Positions 1-9,717 of a DNA stretch of 64,000 nucleotides are shown here, piece by piece. The notes below the pieces were generated by a model that was not told the origin of the DNA, did not search any database, and worked only from the letters and a program-made list of their open reading frames with translations. A program made the translations under genes and the position numbers. The stretch is from assembly GCA_965267425.1 (NCBI GenBank), contig OZ253959.1, positions 1,674,001 through 1,738,000 on the forward strand. The letters run 5' to 3'. The DNA comes from G965267425 sp965267425 (lineage in GTDB: Bacteria > Bacteroidota > Bacteroidia > Flavobacteriales_E > Vicingaceae). Within the stretch, counting starts at the first letter, position 1; each line of letters starts with the position of its first letter.

Positions 1-26
1 TTGAAATGGTGAATTTGAAGCAGAGC

Positions 27-986
27 TTATAACTGATGTTTGAAATCAATGTCGTAACATACCCCATCCTTTAAGGTTACAGACAATTCCCCTCTCAATT
101 GCTCAATTAACGATTGCACCAATAGTTTGCCCATGGTTTCATTTTCTTCCTTCAAATAATCCTGTCCGGATATTCCAACCCCATTGTCTTTCATTTGCAG
201 ATGAAAGTCGAAATTAGGAGCCTTAGATCGCTTAAGGGTTAATTCTAATCGCTTGTCTTTTTGATCTTGCTTAAACGCGTATTTGCATGAGTTTGTGGCC
301 AACTCATTGACAATAAGCCCACATGGTATAATAGCATTTAAGTCGATGAATCGAATGGAATCTTCAACGTTCACATTAATGTTGATGTTTCCGGAAATGT
401 GGTAATATCCTTGCACCAATTCAGCGAGCAAGGTTTCAAAGTAATCCTGGAGATCCAGGTTGTCTATCTGCCCTGACGTATATAAATGTGTATGCACGAG
501 CGCCATAGATCGAACACGATTGCAACATTCGCTGAATATGCTTTTAGTTTCTTCATCTTGCACATAACTTGCTTGCAGGTGCAGAAGACTTGTAATGATC
601 TGTAAGTTGTTTTTAACGCGATGGTGAACTTCTTTGAGTAAGGTCTCCTTTTCTGTTATGGAAACCGCTGAATGTTCAAGTTCTTCTCCCAGCATATTGA
701 TGCCGTTGGCAATGGCATCCAACACCATATCGTCTCCACTGATGGGGATTTTCTCATCGAATTTAAGGTTGGCAATGGAGGTGATCACCGTCAGAAACTC
801 GGAAATTCTATTTTCAATATCCTTTAGGTTCTGTTTTTTATTCTTATCCCGCTCTACCAACTGATTCATTGTGTCCTGAATCAATTCTTCCTTTGTGCCA
901 AAACCATTTTCAGCAAACTTGTATTCTTTGCGAATATTCGTTGCTTGTTGAAATAATTCCTGAAATTTTTCTGAATCTTGTTCCAA
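27..986 (-). CDS. HisKA_2-family sensor histidine kinase, cytosolic
   Basis: This 319-residue protein has no signal peptide or membrane segment. Residues about 60-105 form a HAMP-like amphipathic stretch. The HHRVKNN phosphoacceptor motif of HisKA_2 kinases follows at 121-127. The HATPase part has an N-box (NELATNS, about 227-233) and a G1 box (DNGVG, 267-271). It should autophosphorylate and pass phosphate to a response regulator. It is the last gene of a minus-strand run, 51 bp after a receiver gene that is probably its partner or input. Family assignment is firm; the signal is unknown. Confidence 0.9.
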   Translation of the reverse strand: MEQDSEKFQELFQQATNIRKEYKFAENGFGTKEELIQDTMNQLVERDKNKKQNLKDIENRISEFLTVITSIANLKFDEKIPISGDDMVLDAIANGINMLGEELEHSAVSITEKETLLKEVHHRVKNNLQIITSLLHLQASYVQDEETKSIFSECCNRVRSMALVHTHLYTSGQIDNLDLQDYFETLLAELVQGYYHISGNININVNVEDSIRFIDLNAIIPCGLIVNELATNSCKYAFKQDQKDKRLELTLKRSKAPNFDFHLQMKDNGVGISGQDYLKEENETMGKLLVQSLIEQLRGELSVTLKDGVCYDIDFKHQL

Positions 987-1037
987 TGGCTACAATTAAC
1001 GTACTACAAAATACGCAATCGATTAAAGCTATCTAAG

Positions 1038-1553
1038 CTAATCCAAAAGTTTTTGGCGAAGCATGAATTCGAGCTGTTTATTTGCTTGAATGAGGCTCTC
1101 TGTGAGCACTTTGTTCTCTTCACGAAGGTGATAAACCTCATATGCCTTCTCAATCACAGATTTCAACTCGTTTTTATCCCAGGGTTTAGTAATGTATCTG
1201 TAAACATTTCCTTTGTTAATGGCATCAATAACAGCCTGGATATTGGAAAACGCTGTGATTAAAATTCGAATGGGTTCCGGATGTTTTTGTTGAACCTGTT
1301 CTAGAAATTCAACTCCTGTCATGACCGGCATGCGTTGATCCGTAAGAATAACGTGAATCTTGTTTTCGTCAACCAATTGAAGTCCCTCTTCTGCTGAACG
1401 TGCTATCAATACATTAAAATCTCTGCGGTAATTTGCTTGAAATGCTTTAAGGTTAATCACCTCATCATCCACGTACAACACAGATATTTGCTCATCCCTT
1501 TCTTTCTTCTCCTCAGGATTTAGGGTATAATCTTCCGATAAATTAAGATCCAT
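1038..1553 (-). CDS. Response regulator with receiver domain and coiled-coil tail
   Basis: This 171-residue protein has one receiver domain at about 24-140. The acidic pair is D29/D30 and the phosphoacceptor is D72 in the TDQRMP motif. The conserved T/S and K positions lie in the ITAFS and ITKPW motifs. A short heptad-like tail (about 140-170) replaces any DNA-binding or enzymatic output, so it probably acts through protein contacts or passes phosphate on. Its start overlaps the 3' end of the upstream sensor kinase by 11 bp, which indicates translational coupling. Confidence 0.9.
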   Translation of the reverse strand: MDLNLSEDYTLNPEEKKERDEQISVLYVDDEVINLKAFQANYRRDFNVLIARSAEEGLQLVDENKIHVILTDQRMPVMTGVEFLEQVQQKHPEPIRILITAFSNIQAVIDAINKGNVYRYITKPWDKNELKSVIEKAYEVYHLREENKVLTESLIQANKQLEFMLRQKLLD

Positions 1554-3699
1554 GATCCTCTTTTTGCCTTATTGGTAAATTTATGATAAAAGACGTTTCT
1601 TTCCCAATTTCTGATTCCACTTTTATTTGGGCACGATGTTTTTCGATAATGCCGTAAACAACGGACAATCCCAACCCAGTGCCTTCGCCAACATCTTTAG
1701 TGGTAAAAAACGGCTCGAATATTTTTTCTTTTACTTCTTCAGTCATTCCACCTCCATTATCAATGATGCGAATTTCCACTTCTTCAGACGCTGGAATGAA
1801 TTTTGTTTCCAATCGAATCAACCCTTTTTCAATACCATTTGCTTTAATGATTTGAATGGCATTGTTAATGATGTTGGTGAATACCTGATTCATCTTACCC
1901 CCATAACATTCTACTTTCGGGACATCTTCATATTGTCTCTCGATAGCAATTTTGTGGTTGATTTCTCCTTTAAGAATATTCAAGGTTGAATTCAAACTAT
2001 CGTTGATATCAATTTCCTTTAATCCAATGTCATCAACATGTGAGAAGGTTCGCAATCCTTGAACAATTTCAGCGGTTCTGTTGGCTCCTTCCTGAATTCC
2101 ATCAATAATCTCAGAAGTTTCATTCAACAATAAATCATAATCCAAATCAGTCTTTAATTGTCGAATATCATGGAGTAATTTCTTAATGTCAGCACTTTCA
2201 TTGATTTCATCGTATTTATCCAGCACTGTGATAAGCTCGTTTATGTTTTGCTGCAAGGGCTCAACACTGGACGTCAAAAAGTTAATTGGATTATTGATCT
2301 CATGCGCAATGCCAGCGGTAAGTTGACCCAAAGAGGCCATTTTTTCTGCACTGACCAATTGAGATTGCGTTTGTTTTAGATCGTTTAATGCCACACTTAA
2401 CTCTTCATTTGTTTCTTTCAATTCAGCAGTTCTTTCTGCTACCTTGGTTTCAAGAACAATGTTCTGTTCTCTAATGATGCGCTCGTTCTCCAATAATGCT
2501 TGTAGTTCACGCTCTTGTGAATCGCTTTTTTCCTTTTGCAGGATATTGATTCTGTCAGCAAGACCGAAGGACAGCAATATTACTTCTAAAGCTGATCCGA
2601 TTTGCAAAATGTACTGAGTAAATTCTGTGTAAGGTATAACTCCTATGTCCTTTAAAATGTAAATGATTATACCAAGTAAGAATATCAACCAGGCGATTAA
2701 GAAAATGACCGCAGATCTTGATCCTTTCTTTACCAAGACAATGGCAGTAACAACCATGTACAGGGATGCAGACATGGCAGAAAATTGCAAAAGCAATTGA
2801 GCAACATGGATAAACCCGGAAATACTTATGGTAATACAGGTAATGAATAGTCCATTAAAGGCAATAAAACCCCAATGCATTCTTGGGGTTTGTTCCTTTG
2901 TCCGGGTAAAAATTTTCATGAACTCAATGGCAAGAATTCCGCCAATGGCAGGAAACAAAATGATACTTTGCTTTGCCATCCAAGGGTTATTGTACCATAC
3001 ATATTTAAACGTGTATCCCATTAACGCTGCCTGTATAAGGCCAACAACAAGGATATAGAGTACATAGATCAAATAACTCCTGTCACGAACACTGAAGAAG
3101 ATGAACAGATTGTAAAAAATCATTACCGTAATGATCCCGAAATACAATCCAAACAAGAGATCTTTTGAGCCAAGAGCTTCAAGTATGACTTGTTTCGTTC
3201 CAACTTTTATGGGTATCAATAATTGGGAATCTCCATGTAATCGAATATAATATTCGCGACTCCCGTTGGTTTTCAATTGGGTTTCGAACAAGAAGTTTTG
3301 ATGATCGAAATCTCGTTCATAAAACGGGTAATCAATTCCCAATTCACGAGAAACTTGAACACCATTTTCGTTCAAATAGTATAAGCTCACGTGATCTAAA
3401 ATGGGTTGAGCCACTTCTATCAACAATTCATGATTGTCTGTTCGGTTTTCCAATTCAAATTTCAACCAGAATACAGAAGAGCTAATACCTAGATTGGGAA
3501 TGTTAAATTCACTCGGCTTAAAATTTTCGCTTAACAAAACGTTGTCAAACGTTAATTCTCCAGATGAATCTTCTAAAATTTGGATTTCTCCTTTGAGTAA
3601 AAGAACATTTTCAGAATTGTCAAAAACTACCTGAGCAGATAGCCATCCTGGAACAATCAGAATTGCTAACAACCATAATACCCACCGCCATTTTCTCAT
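1543..3699 (-). CDS. 7TMR-DISM membrane sensor histidine kinase
   Basis: This 718-residue protein begins with a signal peptide (residues 1-22, ending LSAQ). Next come a 7TMR-DISMED2-type extracytoplasmic beta domain (about 28-170), a seven-helix 7TMR-DISM membrane module (about 180-380) and a coiled coil (about 385-450). A HisKA domain with phosphoacceptor H466 (GIAHEINNPINF) and a HATPase_c domain (DNGGGM, GTGLGL) complete it. DISMED2 domains are thought to bind small ligands, possibly carbohydrates; the ligand here is unknown. It lies 20 bp after the GNAT-like gene and overlaps the receiver gene, so sensing and synthesis genes may be co-transcribed. Confidence 0.93.
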   Translation of the reverse strand: MRKWRWVLWLLAILIVPGWLSAQVVFDNSENVLLLKGEIQILEDSSGELTFDNVLLSENFKPSEFNIPNLGISSSVFWLKFELENRTDNHELLIEVAQPILDHVSLYYLNENGVQVSRELGIDYPFYERDFDHQNFLFETQLKTNGSREYYIRLHGDSQLLIPIKVGTKQVILEALGSKDLLFGLYFGIITVMIFYNLFIFFSVRDRSYLIYVLYILVVGLIQAALMGYTFKYVWYNNPWMAKQSIILFPAIGGILAIEFMKIFTRTKEQTPRMHWGFIAFNGLFITCITISISGFIHVAQLLLQFSAMSASLYMVVTAIVLVKKGSRSAVIFLIAWLIFLLGIIIYILKDIGVIPYTEFTQYILQIGSALEVILLSFGLADRINILQKEKSDSQERELQALLENERIIREQNIVLETKVAERTAELKETNEELSVALNDLKQTQSQLVSAEKMASLGQLTAGIAHEINNPINFLTSSVEPLQQNINELITVLDKYDEINESADIKKLLHDIRQLKTDLDYDLLLNETSEIIDGIQEGANRTAEIVQGLRTFSHVDDIGLKEIDINDSLNSTLNILKGEINHKIAIERQYEDVPKVECYGGKMNQVFTNIINNAIQIIKANGIEKGLIRLETKFIPASEEVEIRIIDNGGGMTEEVKEKIFEPFFTTKDVGEGTGLGLSVVYGIIEKHRAQIKVESEIGKETSFIINLPIRQKEDHGS

Positions 3700-3719
3700 T
3701 CTCTAAAGATAACTACTTA

Positions 3720-4424
3720 TCAAATATGTTGAATTTCAGGAACATCAATATCAAAATGAATATTCACCGGAATGTCTTTTAAATGAGGTACAATTTCAGT
3801 TTGCAAGTGCGGATCCTGGGATAATTTATTAATTAAATCACGCTCCGAATGATCAGCTGATGAAAAATCATTCCTGAGTTTGGTTAATACTGTTGCTACC
3901 AGATCTAATTTGGGGTAATAAAACGTTCCTTCTTTTCCCAAGTTGGTTTCAACGGTAAACCCTACTCTTTCAACCATATGCACCGTATATTCTGCACAGA
4001 GCACATAAATTTTAGCAATGTCTAACATGGTGGAAACTGCAGCGCCGGCAGTTGTCAACAAATAACTAATTCCATGCCCGGCATAATCTCTGGAATTCCA
4101 CATCCCACAAAATTCGGCTACGCCATTTTCATAATCAGCCTGCAGCATAGGATATATTCCCGGATCCAGACCTCCAACTGCAGATTCAATGGGCAAGCTT
4201 TGTGTACCTCCCATTTTATGAATGCGCATTCCACCGTACATTTTGGAGCCATCCAATGATTCTGCAACAATAACCACTACATTGGGATTGATAAACCACT
4301 CAATATTGGCAGTTGTAATCATCGTAATCCCAAATACTTTGAGCACTTCCATATGACCCTTCACATAGGTTTGACATGAGTTCATGTCATCAACAGCTTT
4401 AAATGCCCTAATTCTAATATCCAT
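3720..4424 (-). CDS. GNAT-fold acyltransferase-like protein, partner of the E1/nitroreductase gene
   Basis: This 234-residue protein has the GNAT pattern: a beta-strand with GGMRIHK (64-70), an acidic/aromatic segment EFCGMWNSR (104-112), a long helix, and a closing ERVGF (152-156). The order G-x-R, E, then MVERVGF resembles N-acyl amino acid synthases and LuxI-type autoinducer synthases more than ordinary acetyltransferases. That is an impression from motif order, not an alignment. The C-terminal 60 residues are an acidic extension. It starts 3 bp after the stop of the E1/nitroreductase gene, so the two are almost certainly co-translated. The substrate is unknown. Confidence 0.6.
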   Translation of the reverse strand: MDIRIRAFKAVDDMNSCQTYVKGHMEVLKVFGITMITTANIEWFINPNVVVIVAESLDGSKMYGGMRIHKMGGTQSLPIESAVGGLDPGIYPMLQADYENGVAEFCGMWNSRDYAGHGISYLLTTAGAAVSTMLDIAKIYVLCAEYTVHMVERVGFTVETNLGKEGTFYYPKLDLVATVLTKLRNDFSSADHSERDLINKLSQDPHLQTEIVPHLKDIPVNIHFDIDVPEIQHI

Positions 4425-4427
4425 AAG

Positions 4428-6740
4428 CTACGTTACTTGAGGGAAATACACTTCCGACAAAGGCAATCGTTCAGATTGCACAGATGGCTCGCTTGCATAA
4501 AACAAACGAATCATAAAAAGCGGGTAGCGTGAGTTTAACTTAACAATTGACGTAAACTGTTCCTGGATACGTGATAGTCGATCAAAAGAATATTGATCTA
4601 AATTTTTATCTTTTTCACTGTTAATTCTTGCAAACATGAATAACGCAGCAGACACCGGATGAATGGAAATATTTAAGTCAGTCGCATGCAGCCAGGTACG
4701 CTGTACATCTATTCCTCCCTTTATGATGTTGATGTCTTCAGCATTTGGAATGGTAAACAATCCTATGGCCGATGAACTGGCAATTCCATCCCTTGACAAT
4801 TTTTCAAAGGCCTTCCCTCCTTTCCATGAGCGTAACAGGTCTATTACGTTTGGATCAGAGGCAATTTTCATTCCTGCCAATTCTGAGGGTGTTAATTCAA
4901 TGGTGTTGATGTCGATTCCATCTCCAGTGCGTTCGGCTTCCTCCTGATTCCATCGGACTTCATTTTGATAAAAATCATAATGGCCTTGTGGATGTAGAAT
5001 TCTCAATCTTTCTGCCTCGGAAACGATGTTCCCCAGTTGATGCAAATGTTCCTTATGGGTGATAAATTCTAACCGAGTATGGCTATTCAATTGGCAGGTC
5101 TCCATTAAATCATTCAATACACTTTGATCAATGGGACGGCTATCTCCCTTTTTTCTGTTGGTGTGCCTGGTCAATACAACATTGGTATTGATTTCTTCCG
5201 GCACTATTTGTTCTTTGATGGAAATTCTGGCTATTAATTGGCTTTCAGAACCCAAGGGATAAAGTTCTTCATTCACCAGCAACCCCAATTGCCTTCCCGT
5301 CAAACGAAGATTGTGCAATGCGGCTCCAAAGGAAACTTTGCTGCCGATATCATGAAAGTCGCTAAACGAAAATGAACGACTCCAGTCATGAAACAAGAAA
5401 AGTTCACCGTGGTGTTCACGCCATTTCCAAGGTTGGCAATTGCCTCCTGAAGGTGCCCATGCAGCAGCCTCAACAAGTTTTTTGGATTGTTCGGGAGTAA
5501 ATTTAATGGTACTATCTGTGGGTACGTTTTCCAATATGGCATCCATTTTTAGGATGTCCAAGGGTTCCGGCCATGATATGCCATTATATGGGTTATTGAC
5601 TGGACCTTCTACACTGTCTTCCTCCGGAATGATTTCTTCCAGATCAACGAAATAGCGACCTGATTTGGTAAAATGACCCAACATCATTCTTCGATAAGTA
5701 TCTGCGGTGATTCCACCGCCATAGGTAACTGCAGCTGCCAATTGCGGCCAAGTTGTTAAGGTTTCACCTATTTCCAGCATAGAGGCTTTCATTCTGGGTG
5801 AAAGTGTCTCCATTCCAGCTATGGGCATCAAATAGGGAATCTTTTCCTCATTGGTTTTTAGACCTTTCACCTTATTGATGTCCAGATGTTCAATGAATCC
5901 ATGCAACAATGGTCGATCCGGTTCCAAATCATATCGTTCAATATCAATTGTACCTCTGTCGCTTGCTTCCATTAATACAGGTATACCATGTGCTTTACTC
6001 TTGACTCTGCATAATATTTTTACATCTAGACCGTCACATTCATCAATAACGGCATCTAATTTGCCTCCTTTGGTTAAGAAATCTTCTATGTTTTCCTCTG
6101 TGATACCTTCATTATAACAAACCACCTTAAGAAAGGGATCAATTTCAGCAATCTCCCTTGCAACCATGGTACACTTTAATAAGCCAAGGTTGTGAACACC
6201 AGATCGAATTCTATTTAAATTGGTCAATTCCAGTCGATCAAAATCTGCTATTCTAATTTCGTTAAAAGAACGCTCCATGGCCATGGTAACAGATACAGAT
6301 TGCCCCACTGACAATCCTATGACTCCTACTTTCTTACCATCCAATACAGCGGCTTCTTCAAGCGTAATTTTATTTCTATTACGGTTAGTGCGTAATTCAA
6401 TGAACTCCTTTTCATCCAATAGATGAACTAACCTATATGACCAGGGATAATATACCCATACGCCATAATCTTGCATGGAAGTATCGCCCAAATGCTGTTG
6501 GACCAATTCCTTAATTTCTTTTTGCGTGTAGTCTTCTGCAGGAAATCGAAGTTCAATTAAATCCATTAATTGACTTTCAATTTCATCGGATACAATAATA
6601 TGTGGATTCTCCTTGAGTAAGTGATTTAATTTTTCCTCATCAGATGTGACATTTCTCCTGTATAATACGGGTTGGCAGATGTCATTCATGGCTTCTTCGT
6701 TCGAATTACCGATGCAAAAAGTTTGCAAACGGCACCTCAT
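4428..6740 (-). CDS. ThiF/E1-like adenylyltransferase fused to nitroreductase (Rv1355c-like)
   Basis: This 770-residue protein is cytosolic. Residues about 130-350 are an E1/ThiF/MoeB-type Rossmann domain, with the nucleotide glycine loop GLSVGQS (142-148), the acidic DFDRLELTNLNR segment (166-177) and DECDGLDVK (233-241). Residues about 415-750 are a flavin nitroreductase-like domain with APSGGNCQPW (429-438), an HTNRKKGD segment, and a distal HPVSAALFMF helix. This fusion matches the family typified by mycobacterial Rv1355c. I see no CxxC zinc pairs like those of classical MoeB/ThiF. The reaction is unknown; adenylation or activation plus flavin redox is inferred. A second ATG at residue 18 (6689) may be the true start. 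Confidence 0.85.
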   Translation of the reverse strand: MRCRLQTFCIGNSNEEAMNDICQPVLYRRNVTSDEEKLNHLLKENPHIIVSDEIESQLMDLIELRFPAEDYTQKEIKELVQQHLGDTSMQDYGVWVYYPWSYRLVHLLDEKEFIELRTNRNRNKITLEEAAVLDGKKVGVIGLSVGQSVSVTMAMERSFNEIRIADFDRLELTNLNRIRSGVHNLGLLKCTMVAREIAEIDPFLKVVCYNEGITEENIEDFLTKGGKLDAVIDECDGLDVKILCRVKSKAHGIPVLMEASDRGTIDIERYDLEPDRPLLHGFIEHLDINKVKGLKTNEEKIPYLMPIAGMETLSPRMKASMLEIGETLTTWPQLAAAVTYGGGITADTYRRMMLGHFTKSGRYFVDLEEIIPEEDSVEGPVNNPYNGISWPEPLDILKMDAILENVPTDSTIKFTPEQSKKLVEAAAWAPSGGNCQPWKWREHHGELFLFHDWSRSFSFSDFHDIGSKVSFGAALHNLRLTGRQLGLLVNEELYPLGSESQLIARISIKEQIVPEEINTNVVLTRHTNRKKGDSRPIDQSVLNDLMETCQLNSHTRLEFITHKEHLHQLGNIVSEAERLRILHPQGHYDFYQNEVRWNQEEAERTGDGIDINTIELTPSELAGMKIASDPNVIDLLRSWKGGKAFEKLSRDGIASSSAIGLFTIPNAEDINIIKGGIDVQRTWLHATDLNISIHPVSAALFMFARINSEKDKNLDQYSFDRLSRIQEQFTSIVKLNSRYPLFMIRLFYASEPSVQSERLPLSEVYFPQVT

Positions 6741-6905
6741 TAACTTAAATGGTTGTGAATATCAATTTTCCTTGTAAAAACGGCATTAAATAACCGTTTT
6801 GGCTAATACAACTAGAAACGACAACAACCTTTAAGCTGCGCTAATATTGAAAATATTCAAGTAATAGTCAAGTAAAGAAATCAGAATTATGAGGGATTAA
6901 CTCCC

Positions 6906-8417
6906 TTAATCCAACTTCAGAGAAAAGGTCAGTCGCTGCATCAAAGTAGCGATGTATTTGTCGTATAGCCAATTTTTATAGTTCTCTGTACCATTGATAC
7001 ATTTCGTATAAACGGCCAGTCGATGTCTTATTTCATCATCCAGCAGTTTAACGAGCTCCTTGGCTTCAAAATAGTCTATCGTGCTATCTAAAATCAACTG
7101 AAAGTGATTTTCAATTGAATCGTCAATTACGTGTTGCGGTTTAATTTTTGTTTTTATGCAATGCTTATATACTTCTTTAACATCAAAAATTTCGTCGTTA
7201 TTAATTGTAAATCGGTCTTTAATATCGTCTGGCATTTGGTAGACGATTTCCGTTGGGTCTTTTTCTGCTTGACTGTCAATGTATTTCAAAGGATTTTTAA
7301 ATACATCATTCCAGTCAATGAAATCTTGCCACAAACCCAACCTCATGGCATTATTTCCAAGATCAACAATGGAAAAGTGATCTTTGTTCTTTAATATTCT
7401 CGAACCTCTACCTACCATTTGATGATACAAGGTGAGGGATCTTGTAGCCCTGTTCAAGACAATGGACTCTACAGAAGGTTCATCAAATCCGGTAGTTAGA
7501 ATTCCTACAGAACTTAATATTGCACCGTCCGTATTCCTGAACCATTTCAGCACATTGTTTCTTTCCGTTCGATTAAAGGTACTGTCCAGGTGTCGAATGT
7601 TTTCATATCCATTTGCCAGAAAATGCTCATAAACCTTTATGGATGTCGCAATACCGGCATTAAAAATCAATGTTTTTTTACCTACACATTTTTCATCATA
7701 AGCTCTCAATAAAATATCAAGCATATGCCTTTGCCCATAAACACGCTCTGATGAACTCACGGTGTAATCACCACTAATACCTATGGTCAATGTTTTTAAG
7801 TTCACATTGTAACTGTACGTGGTGGCATTACACAAGTATTTATTCTTTATCAACTCGGCAATGGATTCTCCTACAATTAACTTATCGTAATTGTCACTTA
7901 AGGGTAATTGCTTATTTGAGCTAAGCGGAGTTGCTGTGACACCGAGTATATTGACATCCTGGAAATACTGGAAAATTTTACGAAATGAGTTGTAATGCGC
8001 CTCATCTACAATCACCAGAGAAATATCTTTGATGAAATGATTGTTTTCAATCAAACGATTGTTCAATGTTTCAATCATGGCCACAAAACACTGGTATTCG
8101 TCTTGATCTTCAAGTTCCTTTACATTGCTATCAATAACCTTCGTATGAATATTAAACCCATTGAGCACCTTGGCTGTTTGACTCAATAATTCCACACGAT
8201 GTGTCAGTATTAATACCTTTTTTTGCGTGTCTTGTATGTACTTGTTGGCGATTTCAGAAAAAATCACCGTTTTACCACCACCGGTAGGAAGCTGGAACAA
8301 TAAATTTCCTTTGGACTCAATTTTATATAACTCTTCAACAATAGAGTTAACAGCCTCTTCCTGATACGGATAAAGGTTAGTAGGTTTGATATAAGATTGC
8401 AAAGAATTGTTCGGCAA
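6906..8417 (-). CDS. Superfamily 2 DEAH-box helicase/translocase
   Basis: This 503-residue protein is an SSL2/XPB-like SF2 ATPase. It has Walker A PTGGGKT (44-50), Walker B DEAH (138-141), motif III TAT (161-163) and motif VI QMVGRGSR (333-340). About 130 C-terminal residues follow the helicase core, without a recognisable nuclease. No ATG exists in frame near the N-terminus; TTG at 8417 is the best start, preceded only by an open stretch back to a TGA. It may work in DNA repair or nucleic-acid remodelling. There are no restriction or defence partners beside it, so I do not call it a defence gene. Confidence 0.88.
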   Translation of the reverse strand: MPNNSLQSYIKPTNLYPYQEEAVNSIVEELYKIESKGNLLFQLPTGGGKTVIFSEIANKYIQDTQKKVLILTHRVELLSQTAKVLNGFNIHTKVIDSNVKELEDQDEYQCFVAMIETLNNRLIENNHFIKDISLVIVDEAHYNSFRKIFQYFQDVNILGVTATPLSSNKQLPLSDNYDKLIVGESIAELIKNKYLCNATTYSYNVNLKTLTIGISGDYTVSSSERVYGQRHMLDILLRAYDEKCVGKKTLIFNAGIATSIKVYEHFLANGYENIRHLDSTFNRTERNNVLKWFRNTDGAILSSVGILTTGFDEPSVESIVLNRATRSLTLYHQMVGRGSRILKNKDHFSIVDLGNNAMRLGLWQDFIDWNDVFKNPLKYIDSQAEKDPTEIVYQMPDDIKDRFTINNDEIFDVKEVYKHCIKTKIKPQHVIDDSIENHFQLILDSTIDYFEAKELVKLLDDEIRHRLAVYTKCINGTENYKNWLYDKYIATLMQRLTFSLKLD

Positions 8418-8496
8418 AATGATAAAATAGGCGGCAAATTTACGCCCATTTTTTGTATCATTTTTGGGTAAGGGTAATAATTCTCAAATAATTCAC

Positions 8497-9000
8497 TCAG
8501 TTATTTTTTAACCTTACTTTTTCCCAAGGTTTGATGTGCCATGTGATGTTGGTAGTACTAATCAATTCACCGTTTTTATCCGTAATCTTTACTTCACATT
8601 CTTCCAGGAAAGCTTCTTGAATGTGCTCTTCATTTTTCTTTTGTAAAGAGATAGAGGCCACTACATCTGTCCTACCTTGATAGGCATAAGACGATTCCAG
8701 CTTTTTCATAATGAGACGGTATTTTTCTGGTTCATATAAAGTCAATAGTGCCAATCCTGAAGTGAATTCTGCCACCGTGGCCAATGCGCAAGCATGAAGA
8801 CCGCCAAGGTGATTGGTGTTTACCCGGATAAGTGGAAGTTTAGCCCTCACCTTTCCCTTTTCTATTTCCAGAACACGAATTTTATGTGGACGATTGAACG
8901 CTATTTTATGGCTTAGCGCTCGATTGAAAATGAACATCCCCCACTTGGAACGTTGGGCGTTGAGCATGAGATTTTGTAAGGAAGGCTTTGCAAATAACAT
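8497..9000 (-). CDS. DUF4442 hot-dog-fold thioesterase-like protein
   Basis: This 167-residue protein has the DUF4442 hot-dog pattern: an N-terminal helix, KIRVLEIEKGKVRAKLP (about 48-64), then NHLGGLHACALATVAE (about 70-85), the central hot-dog helix. Proteins of this fold hydrolyse or bind acyl-CoA/ACP thioesters. The substrate is unknown. It is divergent from the SCO gene at 9070, with a 69-bp AT-rich spacer that should hold both promoters. Confidence 0.85.
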   Translation of the reverse strand: MLFAKPSLQNLMLNAQRSKWGMFIFNRALSHKIAFNRPHKIRVLEIEKGKVRAKLPLIRVNTNHLGGLHACALATVAEFTSGLALLTLYEPEKYRLIMKKLESSYAYQGRTDVVASISLQKKNEEHIQEAFLEECEVKITDKNGELISTTNITWHIKPWEKVRLKNN

Positions 9001-9069
9001 TGTGAATATCTTGATTTGTTGACAATCGTTTACACGAACTTAAGTATTAATTTCGTTTAAAAGTTGTAA

Positions 9070-9717
9070 ATGAAAAAGGCCTACATCATAGCCATTCTTG
9101 TGGTTGCGCTTGGAATTGGCATCGCCTACAAAATGATTGAGCATCAACAAAGGTTACCTATCTATAACCCTGCTGATTTGAGTCCAGAGTTGGTTGATGA
9201 GAATGTGAGAGATGTACGTTCCAAGCATAGAACCTTACCTTTTTCACTGACCAATCAAAACAACGAAACCATAACCAATGAGTTCGTAAAAGGAAAAATC
9301 CATGTTGTTGATTTTTTCTTTACAACCTGCCCTTCCATTTGCCCAATCATGAGTGATCAAATGGAAGTGGTACAAAAAGAATTGGGTAAACGAGGGGATT
9401 TTAAAATTCTATCATTTACAGTGGATCCCGATAAGGATTCGCCAGGTGTTTTGAAGGAATACGCTGAATTGCACGGTGCGAATGACAATGTGTGGCAGTT
9501 TTTAACCGGTGACAAAAAAGATATTTATCAATTGGCCCGCCAATCTTATTTTGCCGTAACAACGAAAGGTGCTGGAGATTCTACTGACTTCATTCATACC
9601 GAAAATTTTGTGCTGGTTGACAAAAAAGGAAGATTGCGTGGATTTTATGATGGAACTTCAGCGGATGAGGTACAAACCTTAATAGAAGATATTGAAAAAC
9701 TCGATTATGAAGATTAG
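9070..9717 (+). CDS. SCO1/SenC family copper chaperone or thioredoxin-like protein
   Basis: This 215-residue protein has an N-terminal membrane anchor (about 4-22) and a thioredoxin fold. The copper-binding CxxxC is C87/C91 (TCPSICP), and the third ligand is H176 in FIHTENF. SCO proteins deliver copper to the CuA site of cytochrome c oxidase or manage its thiols on the periplasmic side. All three metal ligands are present, so it should be active. A small lipoprotein gene overlaps its 3' end by 11 bp, suggesting co-translation. Confidence 0.93.
   Translation: MKKAYIIAILVVALGIGIAYKMIEHQQRLPIYNPADLSPELVDENVRDVRSKHRTLPFSLTNQNNETITNEFVKGKIHVVDFFFTTCPSICPIMSDQMEVVQKELGKRGDFKILSFTVDPDKDSPGVLKEYAELHGANDNVWQFLTGDKKDIYQLARQSYFAVTTKGAGDSTDFIHTENFVLVDKKGRLRGFYDGTSADEVQTLIEDIEKLDYED

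Noticed and set aside
3720..4424. luxI-type autoinducer synthase, named as such
   Set aside because: Motif order is suggestive, but the LuxI hallmark residues cannot be placed with confidence by eye. I kept it as a GNAT-fold protein of unknown substrate.
4428..6740. moeB, thiF or moeY gene symbol
   Set aside because: The nitroreductase half and the missing zinc Cys pairs differ from MoeB/ThiF, and the mycobacterial moeY name rests on weak evidence.
6906..8417. Restriction or defence helicase
   Set aside because: No nuclease, methyltransferase or other defence gene is adjacent; the helicase alone is not evidence for a defence system.
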